64,000 nt of DNA from Nonomuraea pusilla (GTDB lineage: Bacteria; Actinomycetota; Actinomycetes; Streptosporangiales; Streptosporangiaceae): positions 124,001 through 188,000 of the forward strand of contig NZ_FOBF01000004.1 of assembly GCF_900109355.1 (NCBI RefSeq), read 5' to 3'. The translations under genes and the position numbers were made by a program. Below are positions 1-8,490 of the stretch, one piece after another; position 1 is the stretch's first letter, and every line of letters starts with the position of its first letter. The notes beneath the pieces are model-generated. The model saw only the letters and a list, made by a program, of their open reading frames with translations, made no database searches and had not been told where the DNA came from.

Positions 1-1
1 C

Positions 2-178
2 GGCGCCCTGCAGGAGGCGTTCTTCCTGCGGCTGGCCTCCGGCACGCCGATGGAGGAGGCGGGGCGCCGCCTGACCGCCGACGTCGAGACGGCCTTCGAC
101 CTCCTGGAGCACGGCCTCGCCGCCGCCGACGAGCACGCCACCCAGCAGAACGGGGACAGCCATGAAGATGGGCGTTAA
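2..178 (+). CDS. TetR-family regulator, C-terminal fragment (partial)
   Basis: An open frame enters from the left edge and stops at TAA 176-178, giving about 58 residues. The alpha-helical tail (FFLRLASGTPMEEAGRRL, then TAFDLLEHGL) resembles the end of a TetR ligand-binding domain, where a last long helix serves dimerisation. The DNA-binding half lies outside the window, so the family call rests on weak resemblance. The frame overlaps the next gene by 17 bp, so the two are probably co-transcribed and translationally coupled. An unrelated helical protein is possible. Confidence 0.45.
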   Translation, partial: GALQEAFFLRLASGTPMEEAGRRLTADVETAFDLLEHGLAAADEHATQQNGDSHEDGR

Positions 179-1127
179 CTACGACGTCGGGTTCCTCCCG
201 GGTCCAGGCCTGACCCGCAAGGCGTTCGACGTCGAGGACGTCCGGCGCGACATGCGGACCATCGCCCGCGACCTGCACTGCGCCTGCGTACGCGTCTCAG
301 GGGCCGACCCCGCCCGCGTCGCCGTCGCCGCCGAGGAGGCCGCCGCCGAGGGGCTGGAGGTGTGGTTCTCGCCGCTGCCCGTCGACCTCGGCCCCGCCGG
401 GACGCTCGCCGTCGTCGCCGACGCGGCAGAACGGGCCGAGACGTTACGGCGCGGCGGCGCCCGGGTCGTGCTCGTCACCGGCTGCGAGCTGAGCGCGTTC
501 GCGCACGGCTTCATCCCCGGCGACGGCCACCGCGAGCGCCTGCGCGCGATGATGACGGGCGACGTGGCGTGGTGGACGTCCCTGATGGACGTCATGCCCC
601 GCTTCAACGCGTTCCTGGCCGAGACGGCGTCCGCCGCCCGCGAGCGCTTCTCCGGCCCGCTCAGCTACGCCTCAGGCCCCTGGGAGCCGGTGGACTGGAC
701 GCCGTTCGACGTCGTCGGCGTCGACGCCTACCGGGCGGCGTACAACGCGCACGACTACCTGGACGACCTGCGGGCCCACTTCCGGCACGGCAAGCCCGTC
801 GCCGTCACCGAGTTCGGCACCTGCCCCTACCGAGGCGCGGGCGACCGGGGCGGCTCCGCCTGGATGGTGCCCGACGGCGCCGTGCCCGACGAGGGCGAGC
901 AGGCGCGCTACTTCGAGGAGTTGACCGACCTGTTCGAGCGCGAGGGCGTCGACACCGCGCTGTGGTTCACCTTCGCCGCCTTCCACCTGGCCGAAGGCTC
1001 CGACCTCGGCTCGTACGGAGTGGTCGGCAGGCGCGGCGGCTCGCGCTGGGAGCCCCGGGAGGTCTTCCACGCGATGGCCGCCAGGTACGGGCGCGGCGGC
1101 GGCCCGGTCAGGGACGCGCGCAACTGA
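162..1127 (+). CDS. Glycosidase-like TIM-barrel protein of unknown substrate
   Basis: This is a 321-residue soluble protein without a signal peptide or membrane segment. It opens with MKMGVNYDVGFLPGPG, and the alternating beta/alpha pattern (FDVVGVDAYR near residue 185, VAVTEFGTCPY near 215, VDTALWFTFAAFH near 262) is that of a glycoside-hydrolase-type TIM barrel. The Glu in VTEFG would be the candidate catalytic nucleophile. Related actinomycete proteins are, from memory, often labelled abortive infection protein; nothing here shows a phage role. The ATG at 162 lies inside the end of the TetR-like frame, so the pair is probably an operon. Its 3' end overlaps the convergent methyltransferase by 20 bp. 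Substrate unknown. Confidence 0.6.
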   Translation: MKMGVNYDVGFLPGPGLTRKAFDVEDVRRDMRTIARDLHCACVRVSGADPARVAVAAEEAAAEGLEVWFSPLPVDLGPAGTLAVVADAAERAETLRRGGARVVLVTGCELSAFAHGFIPGDGHRERLRAMMTGDVAWWTSLMDVMPRFNAFLAETASAARERFSGPLSYASGPWEPVDWTPFDVVGVDAYRAAYNAHDYLDDLRAHFRHGKPVAVTEFGTCPYRGAGDRGGSAWMVPDGAVPDEGEQARYFEELTDLFEREGVDTALWFTFAAFHLAEGSDLGSYGVVGRRGGSRWEPREVFHAMAARYGRGGGPVRDARN

Positions 1128-1872
1128 AGATCGCGGTGCCCGGCAGGTGCCGGCCGCGCAGCGGGCTCCACCCGCCCCAGACCCGGTCGTGCCCCTCGGG
1201 CCACTCGGGCTCCAGCAGCCCGGTGACCGTCAACCCGGACGCGACGAGGAGGTTCACCCAGTCGCCCAGCGTGCGGTGGTGCTCGACGTACGTCGGCGTG
1301 CCCGCGTCGTCGCGCTCCACGTACGGGGAGCGGTCGAAGTAGGACCGGTCGGAGGTCAGCCCGCGCGGGCCGGGGTCGTCGGGGAACGCCCACCGCACGG
1401 GATGGCTGACCGAGAACACGAACCTGCCGCCCGGCCTGAGCACCCTGCGCACCTCGCGGAAGACCGCGAGCGGGTCGGCCACGAACGGCAGCGCGCCGAA
1501 GGCCGAGCAGGCCAGGTCGAACGACCCGGCGGCGAACGGCAGCGCCTCGGCGTCGGCTTGCACGACGGGCACGCGCAGGCCGGTGTCGAGGTCGATGCGC
1601 TGGGAGTGGCGCAGCTGCCGGTGCGACACGTCGAACGCCGCCACCCGGGCGCCCCGCGTCACCAGCCACCGCGCGCACTGCGCCGCGCCGCACCCGATCT
1701 CCAGGACGGCGCGGCCCTCGACGTCGCCGAGCAGGCGGGCGTCGGCCTCGTCGAGCCCCTCGGGGCACCAGACGAAGCCGGTGTCGCGCAGGAAGCCGCC
1801 GTGCTCGGCCTGGTAGTCGTCGGCGTTGCCGTCCCACCAGCCGCGGTTGGCGCGCGAAGAGGTCGAGAGCAC
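1108..1872 (-). CDS. Class I SAM-dependent methyltransferase
   Basis: A 254-residue protein with a class I methyltransferase fold. Motif I is VLEIGCGAAQCARWL, the acidic residue after strand 2 is in VAAFDVSHRQL, motif II-like is PVVQADAEALPFAAGSFD, and the Methyltransf_11 end strand is RVLRPGGRFVFSVSHPVRW. The substrate is not predictable; a small metabolite or quinone-like acceptor would be usual. The start chosen is GTG at 1872, which shares its G with the TAG stop of the upstream DUF4191 gene (TAGTG), so translation is probably coupled. The frame is open further upstream, but that part is low-complexity antisense of DUF4191. Confidence 0.85.
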   Translation of the reverse strand: MLSTSSRANRGWWDGNADDYQAEHGGFLRDTGFVWCPEGLDEADARLLGDVEGRAVLEIGCGAAQCARWLVTRGARVAAFDVSHRQLRHSQRIDLDTGLRVPVVQADAEALPFAAGSFDLACSAFGALPFVADPLAVFREVRRVLRPGGRFVFSVSHPVRWAFPDDPGPRGLTSDRSYFDRSPYVERDDAGTPTYVEHHRTLGDWVNLLVASGLTVTGLLEPEWPEGHDRVWGGWSPLRGRHLPGTAIFSCARP

Positions 1873-2552
1873 TAGCGCATCTTGGGGCCGCGCGGCATGC
1901 GCGCGCCCTTCGGCATCGGACCCTTGGGCATGGGCAGGTTCTTCGGCAGCGAGCGCAGGCGGTCCTTCACCTCGTTGACCGAGGGCTTCTTGAGGTTGCG
2001 CGGCAGCTTCATCAGGTGGCGCTGCAGCTTGCCGAGCGGCACCTGACCCTCGCCGTCGCCGCACTGGATGTCGTAGATCTCGACGCCGAGCACCACGCGG
2101 GCCACGCGCTTCTTCTCGGCGGCGAGCATCTTCGCGACCCGGTTGCCCGGCCCCTCGGACACCAGCACCACGCCCGGGTAGCCCACGACGAGGTGGACGA
2201 GGTCCTGGTCACGGTTGACCGCGATCGCGGGCGTGACCTGCCAGTTGCCGCGCATGCCCTGCAGCACCGCCGCGGCGGCGCCGGTCTGGCCGTGCAGCAG
2301 GGAGTACTGCGCCCTCTGCGCCAGCTGGCCGAACACGACCAGGCCCACCGTGACCGCGGCGAGCAGGCCGGGCAACAGCGAATACCACAGGTAGTCCGTG
2401 ACCAGGCCGATCACGACGACCACCGCCAGCGTGCCGACCGCCGAAAGGAAGACGATGGGCATCCCCTTGGGGTTGGCCTGCTGGATGATCTGCGCGATCA
2501 TGCGGAGCTGCTTGATGCGCCCCGGCTTCTCTGTGTCCTCGGACTTTGCCAT
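1872..2552 (-). CDS. DUF4191 membrane protein
   Basis: About 226 residues starting MAKSEDTEKPGRIKQLR. Two adjacent hydrophobic segments follow (GMPIVFLSAVGTLAVVVVIG, then YLWYSLLPGLLAAVTVGLVV), and then a soluble C-terminal domain rich in basic residues with a Met/Pro/Lys/Gly tail (PKGPMPKGARMPRGPKMR). This is the DUF4191 family, represented in M. tuberculosis by Rv2219 next to lipA. Here lipA lies about 5 kb away, separated by GH3, LysR, TrmO and hydrolase genes. Function is unknown. The ATG at 2552 is preferred over an in-frame TTG at 2573 because it begins the conserved part; no strong ribosome site is visible. Confidence 0.8.
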   Translation of the reverse strand: MAKSEDTEKPGRIKQLRMIAQIIQQANPKGMPIVFLSAVGTLAVVVVIGLVTDYLWYSLLPGLLAAVTVGLVVFGQLAQRAQYSLLHGQTGAAAAVLQGMRGNWQVTPAIAVNRDQDLVHLVVGYPGVVLVSEGPGNRVAKMLAAEKKRVARVVLGVEIYDIQCGDGEGQVPLGKLQRHLMKLPRNLKKPSVNEVKDRLRSLPKNLPMPKGPMPKGARMPRGPKMR

Positions 2553-2616
2553 GCTCAGAAGGATACAAACCAACTGGTGCGGTAAGGAAAACGTGACCGG
2601 CGATTCCGCGGCCGGT

Positions 2617-5025
2617 TCACACCTCGACGACCGTGCCGAGGCCGGGATCCGCGGCGTTCCTGGCGGCCGTGACCGTGTGCGGGCCCGGCACCGCGCGCCA
2701 GGCGCCGTCCGTCCACTCCTGCAGGGCCCGCTCCGGCAGCCGGACCGTCGTGACCACGGTCTGGCCGGGGTCGGCCTCCACCACGTCGAAGCCCGCCAGC
2801 CGCCGTCCCGAGCCGTCGCGGGAGACGTACACCTGCACCACCTCGCGGCCGGGCCGGTCGCCGGTGTTGGTGACGGCGACCGTCACCGCGACGGCGCCGC
2901 CGTCGCCCTGCGCCGTGACGGCGCCGTACGACCAGGTCGTGTAGCCGAGGCCGTGGCCGAACCAGAACGCCGGGGCCCGCCCCGACCGCTGCCACGCGTC
3001 GTAGCCGATGTGGACGCCCTCGTCGTAGGCGAGCACCCCGTCCACGGGCTCGACGGCGGTCACCGGGGCGTCCTCCAGGCGGGCGGGCCAGGTGGTCGGC
3101 AGCCGCCCGCCCGGCTCGGCGTCGCCGAACAGGACGTCCGCGAGCGCCGCGCCCGCCTCCTGCCCGGGGAACCAGGTCAGCAGCACGGCCGCCACCTCCT
3201 CCAGCCACGGCGTCTCGACCGGCGACCCGGCGTTCACCACGACCACGGTGCGCGGGTTCGCGGCGGCCACGGCGCGGATCAGGTCGTCCTGGCGGCCGGG
3301 CAGCCGCAGGTGCTCGCGGTCGAAGCCCTCGCTCTCCACCTCGGGCGTGGTCGAGGCGACCACGACGGCCACGTCGCTGTCCGCCGCGAGCCGCGCCGCC
3401 TCGGCGATCAGCTCGTCCTCACCGGCCCGCGGCGCGGCGTGCCCGAGCGTGAACGCGACGAACGTCATCCCGCCGAACGCGCCCGCCGGGTGCGTCACGG
3501 CCAGCTCGTACGCGCGCCCGGCGGCCAGCGGGACCTTCACCCGGCGCTCGGGCGGCGCGAGGAACGCCGCGGCCGGGTCGTCGCCGTCGGGCTCGACGAC
3601 CGCGTCGAAGACGGTCGCGCCGTCCACCGTCACGGTGAACGCGCCGACGCCCGCGATCGACAGCTCGTGCTCGCCCGACACGGGCGGCGTGTAGGCGGCG
3701 CGCAGCCGTACCGCGGCGAGGCGCGCGCCGTCCACGGCCGGGGGGAGCGTCCCGATCCAGCGGGCCTCGGCCGCCGCCAGCGGCTCCTCGGCGAGCACGG
3801 CGCCGTCGCGGTCCAGGAACTGCGCGGTCGCGGGCACGGCGAGCGGCGCCAGGCGGACGCGCGGGTCGGTGCCGAGCGCGTACCGCACCTCGACGCCCGG
3901 CCGTGCCCGCAGGCCCTCCAGCGGGGAGACGACCCGGTCGGGGAAGACCTGCGCGCTGCCGCCGCCCATCACCCTGGCCTCGTCGGCGGCGGACCCGATC
4001 AGGGCGACGCTTGCCACGCCGCTCAGGGGCAGCAGGCCGTCGTTGGCCAGCAGGGTGAAGCCGCGCACGGCCACCTCACGGGCCAGCGCCACGCCGTCAA
4101 TGGCGGCCCCGCCCGTCCCCGGGCCCTGCGGGGCGTCCGCGGGGGAGCGGCCGGGGTCGCGCAGCGCGCCCGTGCGGGCGGCCAGGAGCAGGATCCGCCG
4201 TACCCGCTCGTCCACCGCCGACTCGGGGACGCGGCCCTCGCGCACGGCCGCCTCCAGCCGATCGCCCCAGGGGCCGTGGGGGCCCGGCATGGCGACGTCG
4301 GTGCCGCCCAGCGCGGCGGCCTCGGTGCTGCGCACGGCCGTCCAGTCGGACACGACCGTGCCGTCGAAGCCCCACTCGCCCTTCAGCACTCCGTGCACCA
4401 GCTCCGCGTGCTCGGTCATCGTGGTGCCGTTCACCGTGTTGTACGCCGTCATCAGCGCCCACGCCCCGGCGCCGACGACCCGCTCGAAGGGCCGCAGGTA
4501 CACCTCGCGCAGCGTCTTCTCGCTCACCCGCACGTCCACGGTGAAGCGGTCGGTCTCGGAGTCGTTGGCGACGAAGTGCTTGGGCGTGGCCGCCACGCCG
4601 CCCGCCTGCACGCCCTCGACGTACGCGGCCCCGATCTCACCGGTCAGGTACGGGTCCTCGGAGAAGCACTCGAAGTGCCGGCCGCCGAGCGGCGAGCGGT
4701 GCAGGTTGATCGTGGGCGCGAGCAGCACGTGCACCCCCTTGCGCCTGGCCTCCTGGGCGAGCAGCAGCCCGGCGCGCCTGACCAGGCCGGTGTCCCAGGT
4801 GGCGGCCAGCGCGGTGGGGCTGGGCAGCGCGACGGAGGGGTCGGCGGCGGTCCACCGCTCGCCGCGCACCCCGATGGGGCCGTCGCTCATGACGATCCTG
4901 TCGAGGCCGATCTCGGGCACCGGCGGCAGCGACCACATGTCGGCCCCGGTGAGCAGGCGGATCTTGGTGGGCAGGTCCAGCGCGGCGATGAGAGCGTCGA
5001 AGTCCACGCGGCCAGTGTTCACCAC
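2617..5025 (-). CDS. GH3 beta-glucosidase with PA14 insert and Fn3-like C-terminus
   Basis: An 802-residue glycoside hydrolase family 3 enzyme releasing terminal beta-linked sugars from oligosaccharides or glycosides. The N-terminal barrel carries SDGPIGVRGERW, KHFVANDSET and the nucleophile motif GTVVSDW (Asp near 227). The second GH3 domain (about 300-640) is interrupted around 385-520 by a PA14-like beta domain (RLRAAYTPPVSGEHELSIAG), as in actinomycete enzymes with a carbohydrate-binding insert. The C-terminus (VTNTGDRPGREVVQVYV) is the Fn3-like domain. No signal peptide is visible, so a cytoplasmic enzyme is likely. The start is one of two adjacent GTG codons (5025/5022). It lies 35 bp downstream of the LysR gene on the same strand, suggesting LysR-linked control. 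Confidence 0.92.
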   Translation of the reverse strand: MVNTGRVDFDALIAALDLPTKIRLLTGADMWSLPPVPEIGLDRIVMSDGPIGVRGERWTAADPSVALPSPTALAATWDTGLVRRAGLLLAQEARRKGVHVLLAPTINLHRSPLGGRHFECFSEDPYLTGEIGAAYVEGVQAGGVAATPKHFVANDSETDRFTVDVRVSEKTLREVYLRPFERVVGAGAWALMTAYNTVNGTTMTEHAELVHGVLKGEWGFDGTVVSDWTAVRSTEAAALGGTDVAMPGPHGPWGDRLEAAVREGRVPESAVDERVRRILLLAARTGALRDPGRSPADAPQGPGTGGAAIDGVALAREVAVRGFTLLANDGLLPLSGVASVALIGSAADEARVMGGGSAQVFPDRVVSPLEGLRARPGVEVRYALGTDPRVRLAPLAVPATAQFLDRDGAVLAEEPLAAAEARWIGTLPPAVDGARLAAVRLRAAYTPPVSGEHELSIAGVGAFTVTVDGATVFDAVVEPDGDDPAAAFLAPPERRVKVPLAAGRAYELAVTHPAGAFGGMTFVAFTLGHAAPRAGEDELIAEAARLAADSDVAVVVASTTPEVESEGFDREHLRLPGRQDDLIRAVAAANPRTVVVVNAGSPVETPWLEEVAAVLLTWFPGQEAGAALADVLFGDAEPGGRLPTTWPARLEDAPVTAVEPVDGVLAYDEGVHIGYDAWQRSGRAPAFWFGHGLGYTTWSYGAVTAQGDGGAVAVTVAVTNTGDRPGREVVQVYVSRDGSGRRLAGFDVVEADPGQTVVTTVRLPERALQEWTDGAWRAVPGPHTVTAARNAADPGLGTVVEV

Positions 5026-5060
5026 GAAACCGAGTGACCGATAGGTTTGTGACCTTTGCG

Positions 5061-6035
5061 TTATCTGCCCTGTCCGTCCGGCTCGTCGCGGAGGTCCTCA
5101 TCACGGAGGACCTCATCACGGAGGTCCTCATCATGGAGGTCCTCGTCGCAGAGGTCGAGGAAGGCCCGCGCGGGCGCGGTGACCCGGTCGCGCGGCCACA
5201 CCAGCGCCGTCGTGCGCAGCAGCGCGGGCCCGGCCAGCGGCACCACGGCGAGCGGCGGGCGCGACCGCTCGGCCGCCGACCTCGGCATGAGCGCCGCGCC
5301 GAACCCCCGCGCGGCCAGGTCGGCGAGGAGGGTGAGGTCGTCGGTCTCCGTGTGGACGTCGGGCAGGAAACCCGCCTCCGAGCAGGCCGCGATGAGCGCC
5401 GCCCGCAGCCCGGAGCCGTGGGTGAGCGTGAGCAGGGGCTCGCCGCGCAGCGCGGCGACGGTCGTCTCGGACGCGGCGGCCAGGGGATGCCCGGGGGCGA
5501 CCGCCACCACCAGGGGCTCGGCCGACACGGTGCGGCTGGCCAGCCCGGCCCGCAGCCGCTGCCCGGCTGGCCCGGCGGGCAGCCGGGCGGCCGCCACGCC
5601 GATGAGCGCCAGGTCCAGCGCGCCCGACGCCACCTCGGACGCCAGGCCCTCCGGGTCGCCGGTGCGCAGGGTCAGCCTCACCCGGGGGTGCCGCCGGCGG
5701 AACGCGGCGAGCAGGTCGAGCAGCCACGCGGGCGGCACGGGGACCGTCCCGACCGTGAGCCTGCCCGCCAGCACGCCCCGGAGGGAGTCGACGGCGTCGC
5801 GCCCGGCGGCGGCCGCCTCCAGCACGGCCTTGGCGTGCGGCAGGAACGCCTCGCCGGCCGGCGTCAGCCTGACCCGCCGCTCGGAGCGGTCGAACAGGCG
5901 CTGGCCGAGCTCGCGTTCGAGCTGCGCGATCTGCTGGCTCACCGCGGGCTGCGCCACCCTGACCCGCGCGGCGGCGCGGGTGAAGCTGGACTCCTCCGCG
6001 GTCGCCACCATGTACAGCAACTGCCGCAATTCCAT
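5061..6035 (-). CDS. LysR-family transcriptional regulator
   Basis: A 324-residue LysR protein. The winged helix-turn-helix lies at residues 1-60 (FTRAAARVRVAQPAVSQQIA, then LFDRSERRVRLTPAG), followed by the periplasmic-binding-protein-like effector domain to about residue 295. The tail is unusual: an acidic run of DLRDE/DLHDE pentapeptides encoded by a 15-bp tandem repeat. The gene is divergent from TrmO with a 106-bp gap holding two inverted repeats that fit LysR T-N11-A boxes, and is followed by the GH3 gene. Likely targets are itself with GH3, or the TrmO-hydrolase pair. The ligand is unknown. Confidence 0.93.
   Translation of the reverse strand: MELRQLLYMVATAEESSFTRAAARVRVAQPAVSQQIAQLERELGQRLFDRSERRVRLTPAGEAFLPHAKAVLEAAAAGRDAVDSLRGVLAGRLTVGTVPVPPAWLLDLLAAFRRRHPRVRLTLRTGDPEGLASEVASGALDLALIGVAAARLPAGPAGQRLRAGLASRTVSAEPLVVAVAPGHPLAAASETTVAALRGEPLLTLTHGSGLRAALIAACSEAGFLPDVHTETDDLTLLADLAARGFGAALMPRSAAERSRPPLAVVPLAGPALLRTTALVWPRDRVTAPARAFLDLCDEDLHDEDLRDEVLRDEDLRDEPDGQGR
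5090..5149. repeat. 15-bp tandem repeat (4 copies) in the LysR 3' end
   Basis: Four consecutive 15-bp units of the type GGAGGTCCTCATCAC occupy this stretch, differing by one to four bases. Being a multiple of three, they preserve frame and encode the repeating acidic DLRDE/DLHDE tail of the minus-strand LysR protein. Copy number could change by slippage without breaking the frame. Confidence 0.85.
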
Positions 6036-6059
6036 AAGAACCCCTTATGCCTCCGCATA
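6033..6059. promoter_or_regulatory. Overlapping inverted repeats, candidate LysR operator
   Basis: Two perfect inverted repeats overlap here in the LysR/TrmO divergent gap: CATAAG-N5-CTTATG (6033-6049, its left arm being the LysR start codon) and TATGC-N4-GCATA (6046-6059). The first fits the T-N11-A pattern of LysR sites (T6035, A6047). The position over the LysR start suits autorepression. Binding is inferred, not shown. Confidence 0.5.
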
Positions 6060-6141
6060 TCGACCATATCTTGGACTTCTGTCGGTGCCGGGCGGCACAG
6101 TGGATCCGGAACGGAGAACTGATCAGACGAGGAGCGGGGCC

Positions 6142-6549
6142 ATGGAGTTCACGCTGGAGCCGATCGGGCAGGTCGAGTCGCCGCTCACCGAACGCCGCCA
6201 GGCGCCCAGACAGGGCGACGAAGGGGCGCCGGAGGCGTGGCTGGTGTTCGGCGAGCACGTCCGCGAAGGGCTGCGCGACCTGCGCGAAGGCATGGACGTC
6301 CTGGTGTTCACCTGGCTCGACAGGGCCGACAGGAAGACCCTCGTGGTCCACCCGCGCGGCGACACCGCCAGGCCGCCGCAGGGCGTCTTCAGCACCCGCG
6401 CGCCCGACCGCCCCAACCCGATCGGCCTCCACCGCGTGCGGATCGCCGCCGTCGAGGGCCTCAGGATGCGCGTACGCGACCTGGAGGCACTCGACGGCAC
6501 CCCGGTCCTCGACGTCAAACCCGTCATCGGCGGCGCGGCCGAACGATGA
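6142..6549 (+). CDS. TrmO-family tRNA-m6t6A37-type methyltransferase (UPF0066)
   Basis: A 135-residue protein of the TsaA/TrmO family. In E. coli the family methylates N6-threonylcarbamoyladenosine at tRNA position 37 using SAM. Family marks seen are MEFTLEPIGQVESPL at the N-terminus, VFTWLDRADRK, and the signature FSTRAPDRPNPIGLHRVRI, which forms the SAM pocket, followed by DGTPVLDVKPVI. It has the length of the single-domain actinobacterial form and lacks the C-terminal extension of the E. coli enzyme, so the substrate is less sure. ATG 6142 has a GAGGAGC ribosome site upstream. The gene is divergent from LysR and 82 bp before the alpha/beta hydrolase. Confidence 0.82.
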   Translation: MEFTLEPIGQVESPLTERRQAPRQGDEGAPEAWLVFGEHVREGLRDLREGMDVLVFTWLDRADRKTLVVHPRGDTARPPQGVFSTRAPDRPNPIGLHRVRIAAVEGLRMRVRDLEALDGTPVLDVKPVIGGAAER

Positions 6550-6631
6550 CCCTTCGCCCGGTCGCCCCAAGCGCGCCCTGCGGGCCCGGCCGCACGACCA
6601 CCCCCCTTCCCCCCGAACCGAGGAGACTCCC

Positions 6632-7414
6632 TTGCAGCACGTCACGTCCGCCGACGGCACCCCCATCGCCTACGACCGCACCGGCGAGGGCCCCGCGGTC
6701 GTCCTCGTCGGCGGCGCCTTCGGCGACAGGCGCGAGCCCACGCTCGCCGGCCTGGCCGCCCTGCTCGCCCCCTCCTTCACCGTCTGCGTCTACGACCGGC
6801 GCGGCAGGGGCGACAGCGGCGACGTCCACCCGTACGCGGTCGAGCGTGAGGTCGACGACCTCGCCGCGCTCGTCGCCGCCCTGGGAGGGGAGGCGCTGGT
6901 CTTCGGCGGGTCGTCCGGCGGCGCGCTCGCCCTGGAGGCCGCCGCGCGCGGCCTGCCCATCACCCGGCTGGCCGTGTTCGAGCCCCCGTACGTCACCGAC
7001 CCGGCCAGGCCGCCGCTGCCGGGGGAGAAGGAGCTCACCGCGCTCGTCGAGTCAGGCTTCCGCGACCAGGCCGTCGAGCTGTTCCTGACCGGCGGCGCCG
7101 ACCTGCCCGCCGAGATGGTCGCCCAGATGCGCGCGCAGCCGTTCTGGGCGGCGATGGAGGACGTCGCGCACACCCTGGCGTACGAGGCGGCCGTCGTCGG
7201 CCCCGGGCCCGTCCCCGCCGAGCGGCTCGCGGGGGTCGGCGTGCCGGTGCTCGTGCTCGCCGGCTCGGAGAGCTCGCCCAGGATGCGCGACGCGGCGGCG
7301 GCCGTCACCGCCGCCCTGCCCGACGCCCGCCTGCACACCCTGGAGGGCCAGGCGCACGGCGCCCTCGACCCGGCCGCCCTCGCGGACCTCCTCACCCGCT
7401 TCTTCACCGCCTGA
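6632..7414 (+). CDS. Alpha/beta hydrolase
   Basis: A 260-residue alpha/beta hydrolase. The oxyanion-hole region is VVLVGGAFGDR, the strand-4 motif is VYDRRGRGDSGD, and the nucleophile elbow is VFGGSSGGALALE (Ser within GSSGG). The acid is probably in LVLAGSESSPR and the base His in LEGQAHGALDP. Substrate unknown; esterases and dienelactone-type enzymes share this layout. The start is TTG 6632, chosen because AGGAG sits seven bases upstream and the fold begins at once (HVTSADGTPIAYDRTG). It follows TrmO in the same direction and ends at a strong two-way terminator facing lipA. Confidence 0.85.
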   Translation: MQHVTSADGTPIAYDRTGEGPAVVLVGGAFGDRREPTLAGLAALLAPSFTVCVYDRRGRGDSGDVHPYAVEREVDDLAALVAALGGEALVFGGSSGGALALEAAARGLPITRLAVFEPPYVTDPARPPLPGEKELTALVESGFRDQAVELFLTGGADLPAEMVAQMRAQPFWAAMEDVAHTLAYEAAVVGPGPVPAERLAGVGVPVLVLAGSESSPRMRDAAAAVTAALPDARLHTLEGQAHGALDPAALADLLTRFFTA

Positions 7415-7432
7415 CCGGCGCGGGCCCGGACA

Positions 7433-7472
7433 CGCGAGAGCCCCCGAGCGGACGCGCCCGGGGGCTCTCGCG
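7433..7472. terminator. Bidirectional hairpin between hydrolase and lipA
   Basis: A perfect 14-bp stem (CGCGAGAGCCCCCG at 7433-7446 with CGGGGGCTCTCGCG at 7459-7472) encloses a 12-base loop. It lies between the convergent hydrolase and lipA genes. There is no T-run, as is common in actinomycetes. Confidence 0.8.
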
Positions 7473-7512
7473 ACGGGGTCCGGCGTCACCGCCGGACGGC
7501 CAGGGACCTGTC

Positions 7513-8442
7513 TCAGGCGTTCTCGCGGGCCGCGATGGCCTGCTGGTAGAGCCGGCCCGCCCGGTACGACGAGCGCACCAGCGGCCCCGACATCACGCCC
7601 GCGAACCCGATGGCCTCGGCCTCGGCCTGCAGCTCGACGAACTCCTCCGGCTTGACCCACCGCTCCACCGGGTGGTGGCGCGGCGTCGGCCGCAGGTACT
7701 GCGTGATCGTCAGCAGGTCGGTGCCGGCGGCGTGCAGGTCGCGCATCGCCTCGACGACCTCCTCGCGGGTCTCGCCCATGCCGAGGATGAGGTTCGACTT
7801 GGTGACCAGCCCGGCCTCCCTGGCCATCGTGATCACATCGAGGGAACGCTCGTAGCGGAACGCCGGGCGGATGCGCTTGAAGATGCGCGGCACCGTCTCG
7901 ACGTTGTGGGCGAACACCTCGGGCTTGCTGGAGAAGACCTCGCCGAGCTGGTCGCGGTTGCCGTTGAAGTCGGGCACCAGCAGCTCGACGCCGCAGCCGG
8001 GCAGCAGCGCGTGGATCTGCCTGGCCGTCTCGGCGTACAGCCAGGCGCCGCCGTCGGGCAGGTCGTCGCGGGCCACGCCGGTGACGGTGGCGTACTTCAG
8101 GCCCATCTGCTGGACCGACTCGGCGACCCGGCGCGGCTCGTCCTTGTCGTACTCCTTGGGCTTGCCGGTGTCGATCTGGCAGAAGTCGCAGCGGCGCGTG
8201 CACTGGTCGCCGCCGATGAGGAACGTCGCCTCGCGGTCCTCCCAGCACTCGTAGATGTTGGGACAGCCCGCCTCTTCACAGACCGTGTGCAGGCCCTCCC
8301 GGCGCACGAGCGATTTCAGCTCGGAGTACTCGGGGCCCGTCCTCAGCTTGGTCTTGATCCACGGGGGCTTGCGCTCGATAGGGGTCTCGGCATTGCGCAC
8401 CTCCAGGCGGAGGAGCTTTCTGCCTTCAGGAGCAACGGTCAC
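7513..8442 (-). CDS. lipA: Lipoyl synthase (radical SAM)
   Basis: A 309-residue lipoyl synthase that inserts two sulfurs into protein-bound octanoyl groups. Both Fe-S cluster motifs are intact: [12 protein letters not shown] (auxiliary cluster, CX4CX5C) near residue 55 and CTRRCDFC (radical SAM, CX3CX2C) near 82. The C-terminal RSSY motif that supplies the serine ligand is present (VRSSYRAG). Start is GTG 8442. lipB lies about 1.1 kb upstream in transcription order with a degenerate M48-like gene between them. The substrate is the lipoyl domain of E2 proteins such as SucB encoded at 12.1-13.6 kb. Confidence 0.97.
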   Translation of the reverse strand: MTVAPEGRKLLRLEVRNAETPIERKPPWIKTKLRTGPEYSELKSLVRREGLHTVCEEAGCPNIYECWEDREATFLIGGDQCTRRCDFCQIDTGKPKEYDKDEPRRVAESVQQMGLKYATVTGVARDDLPDGGAWLYAETARQIHALLPGCGVELLVPDFNGNRDQLGEVFSSKPEVFAHNVETVPRIFKRIRPAFRYERSLDVITMAREAGLVTKSNLILGMGETREEVVEAMRDLHAAGTDLLTITQYLRPTPRHHPVERWVKPEEFVELQAEAEAIGFAGVMSGPLVRSSYRAGRLYQQAIAARENA

Positions 8443-8490
8443 CAGCCCAGCTTACGTCTCGCCGCGCCCTGACTCTCCAGGGGGCGGGGG

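Noticed and set aside
162..1127. Phage-defence (abortive infection) function for the TIM-barrel protein
   Set aside because: Only a database-style label recalled for relatives; no known Abi motif and no defence-gene neighbours are present.
2398..5037. Very long plus-strand open frame (879 codons) opposite the GH3 gene
   Set aside because: It is the complementary-strand shadow of GH3 and DUF4191: its residues are Arg/Gly/His-rich without domains, while the minus strand carries intact GH3 motifs.
5061..5150. Repeat as a frameshift or truncation of LysR
   Set aside because: The repeat is a multiple of three and the frame continues to a normal stop; the LysR domains are complete before it.
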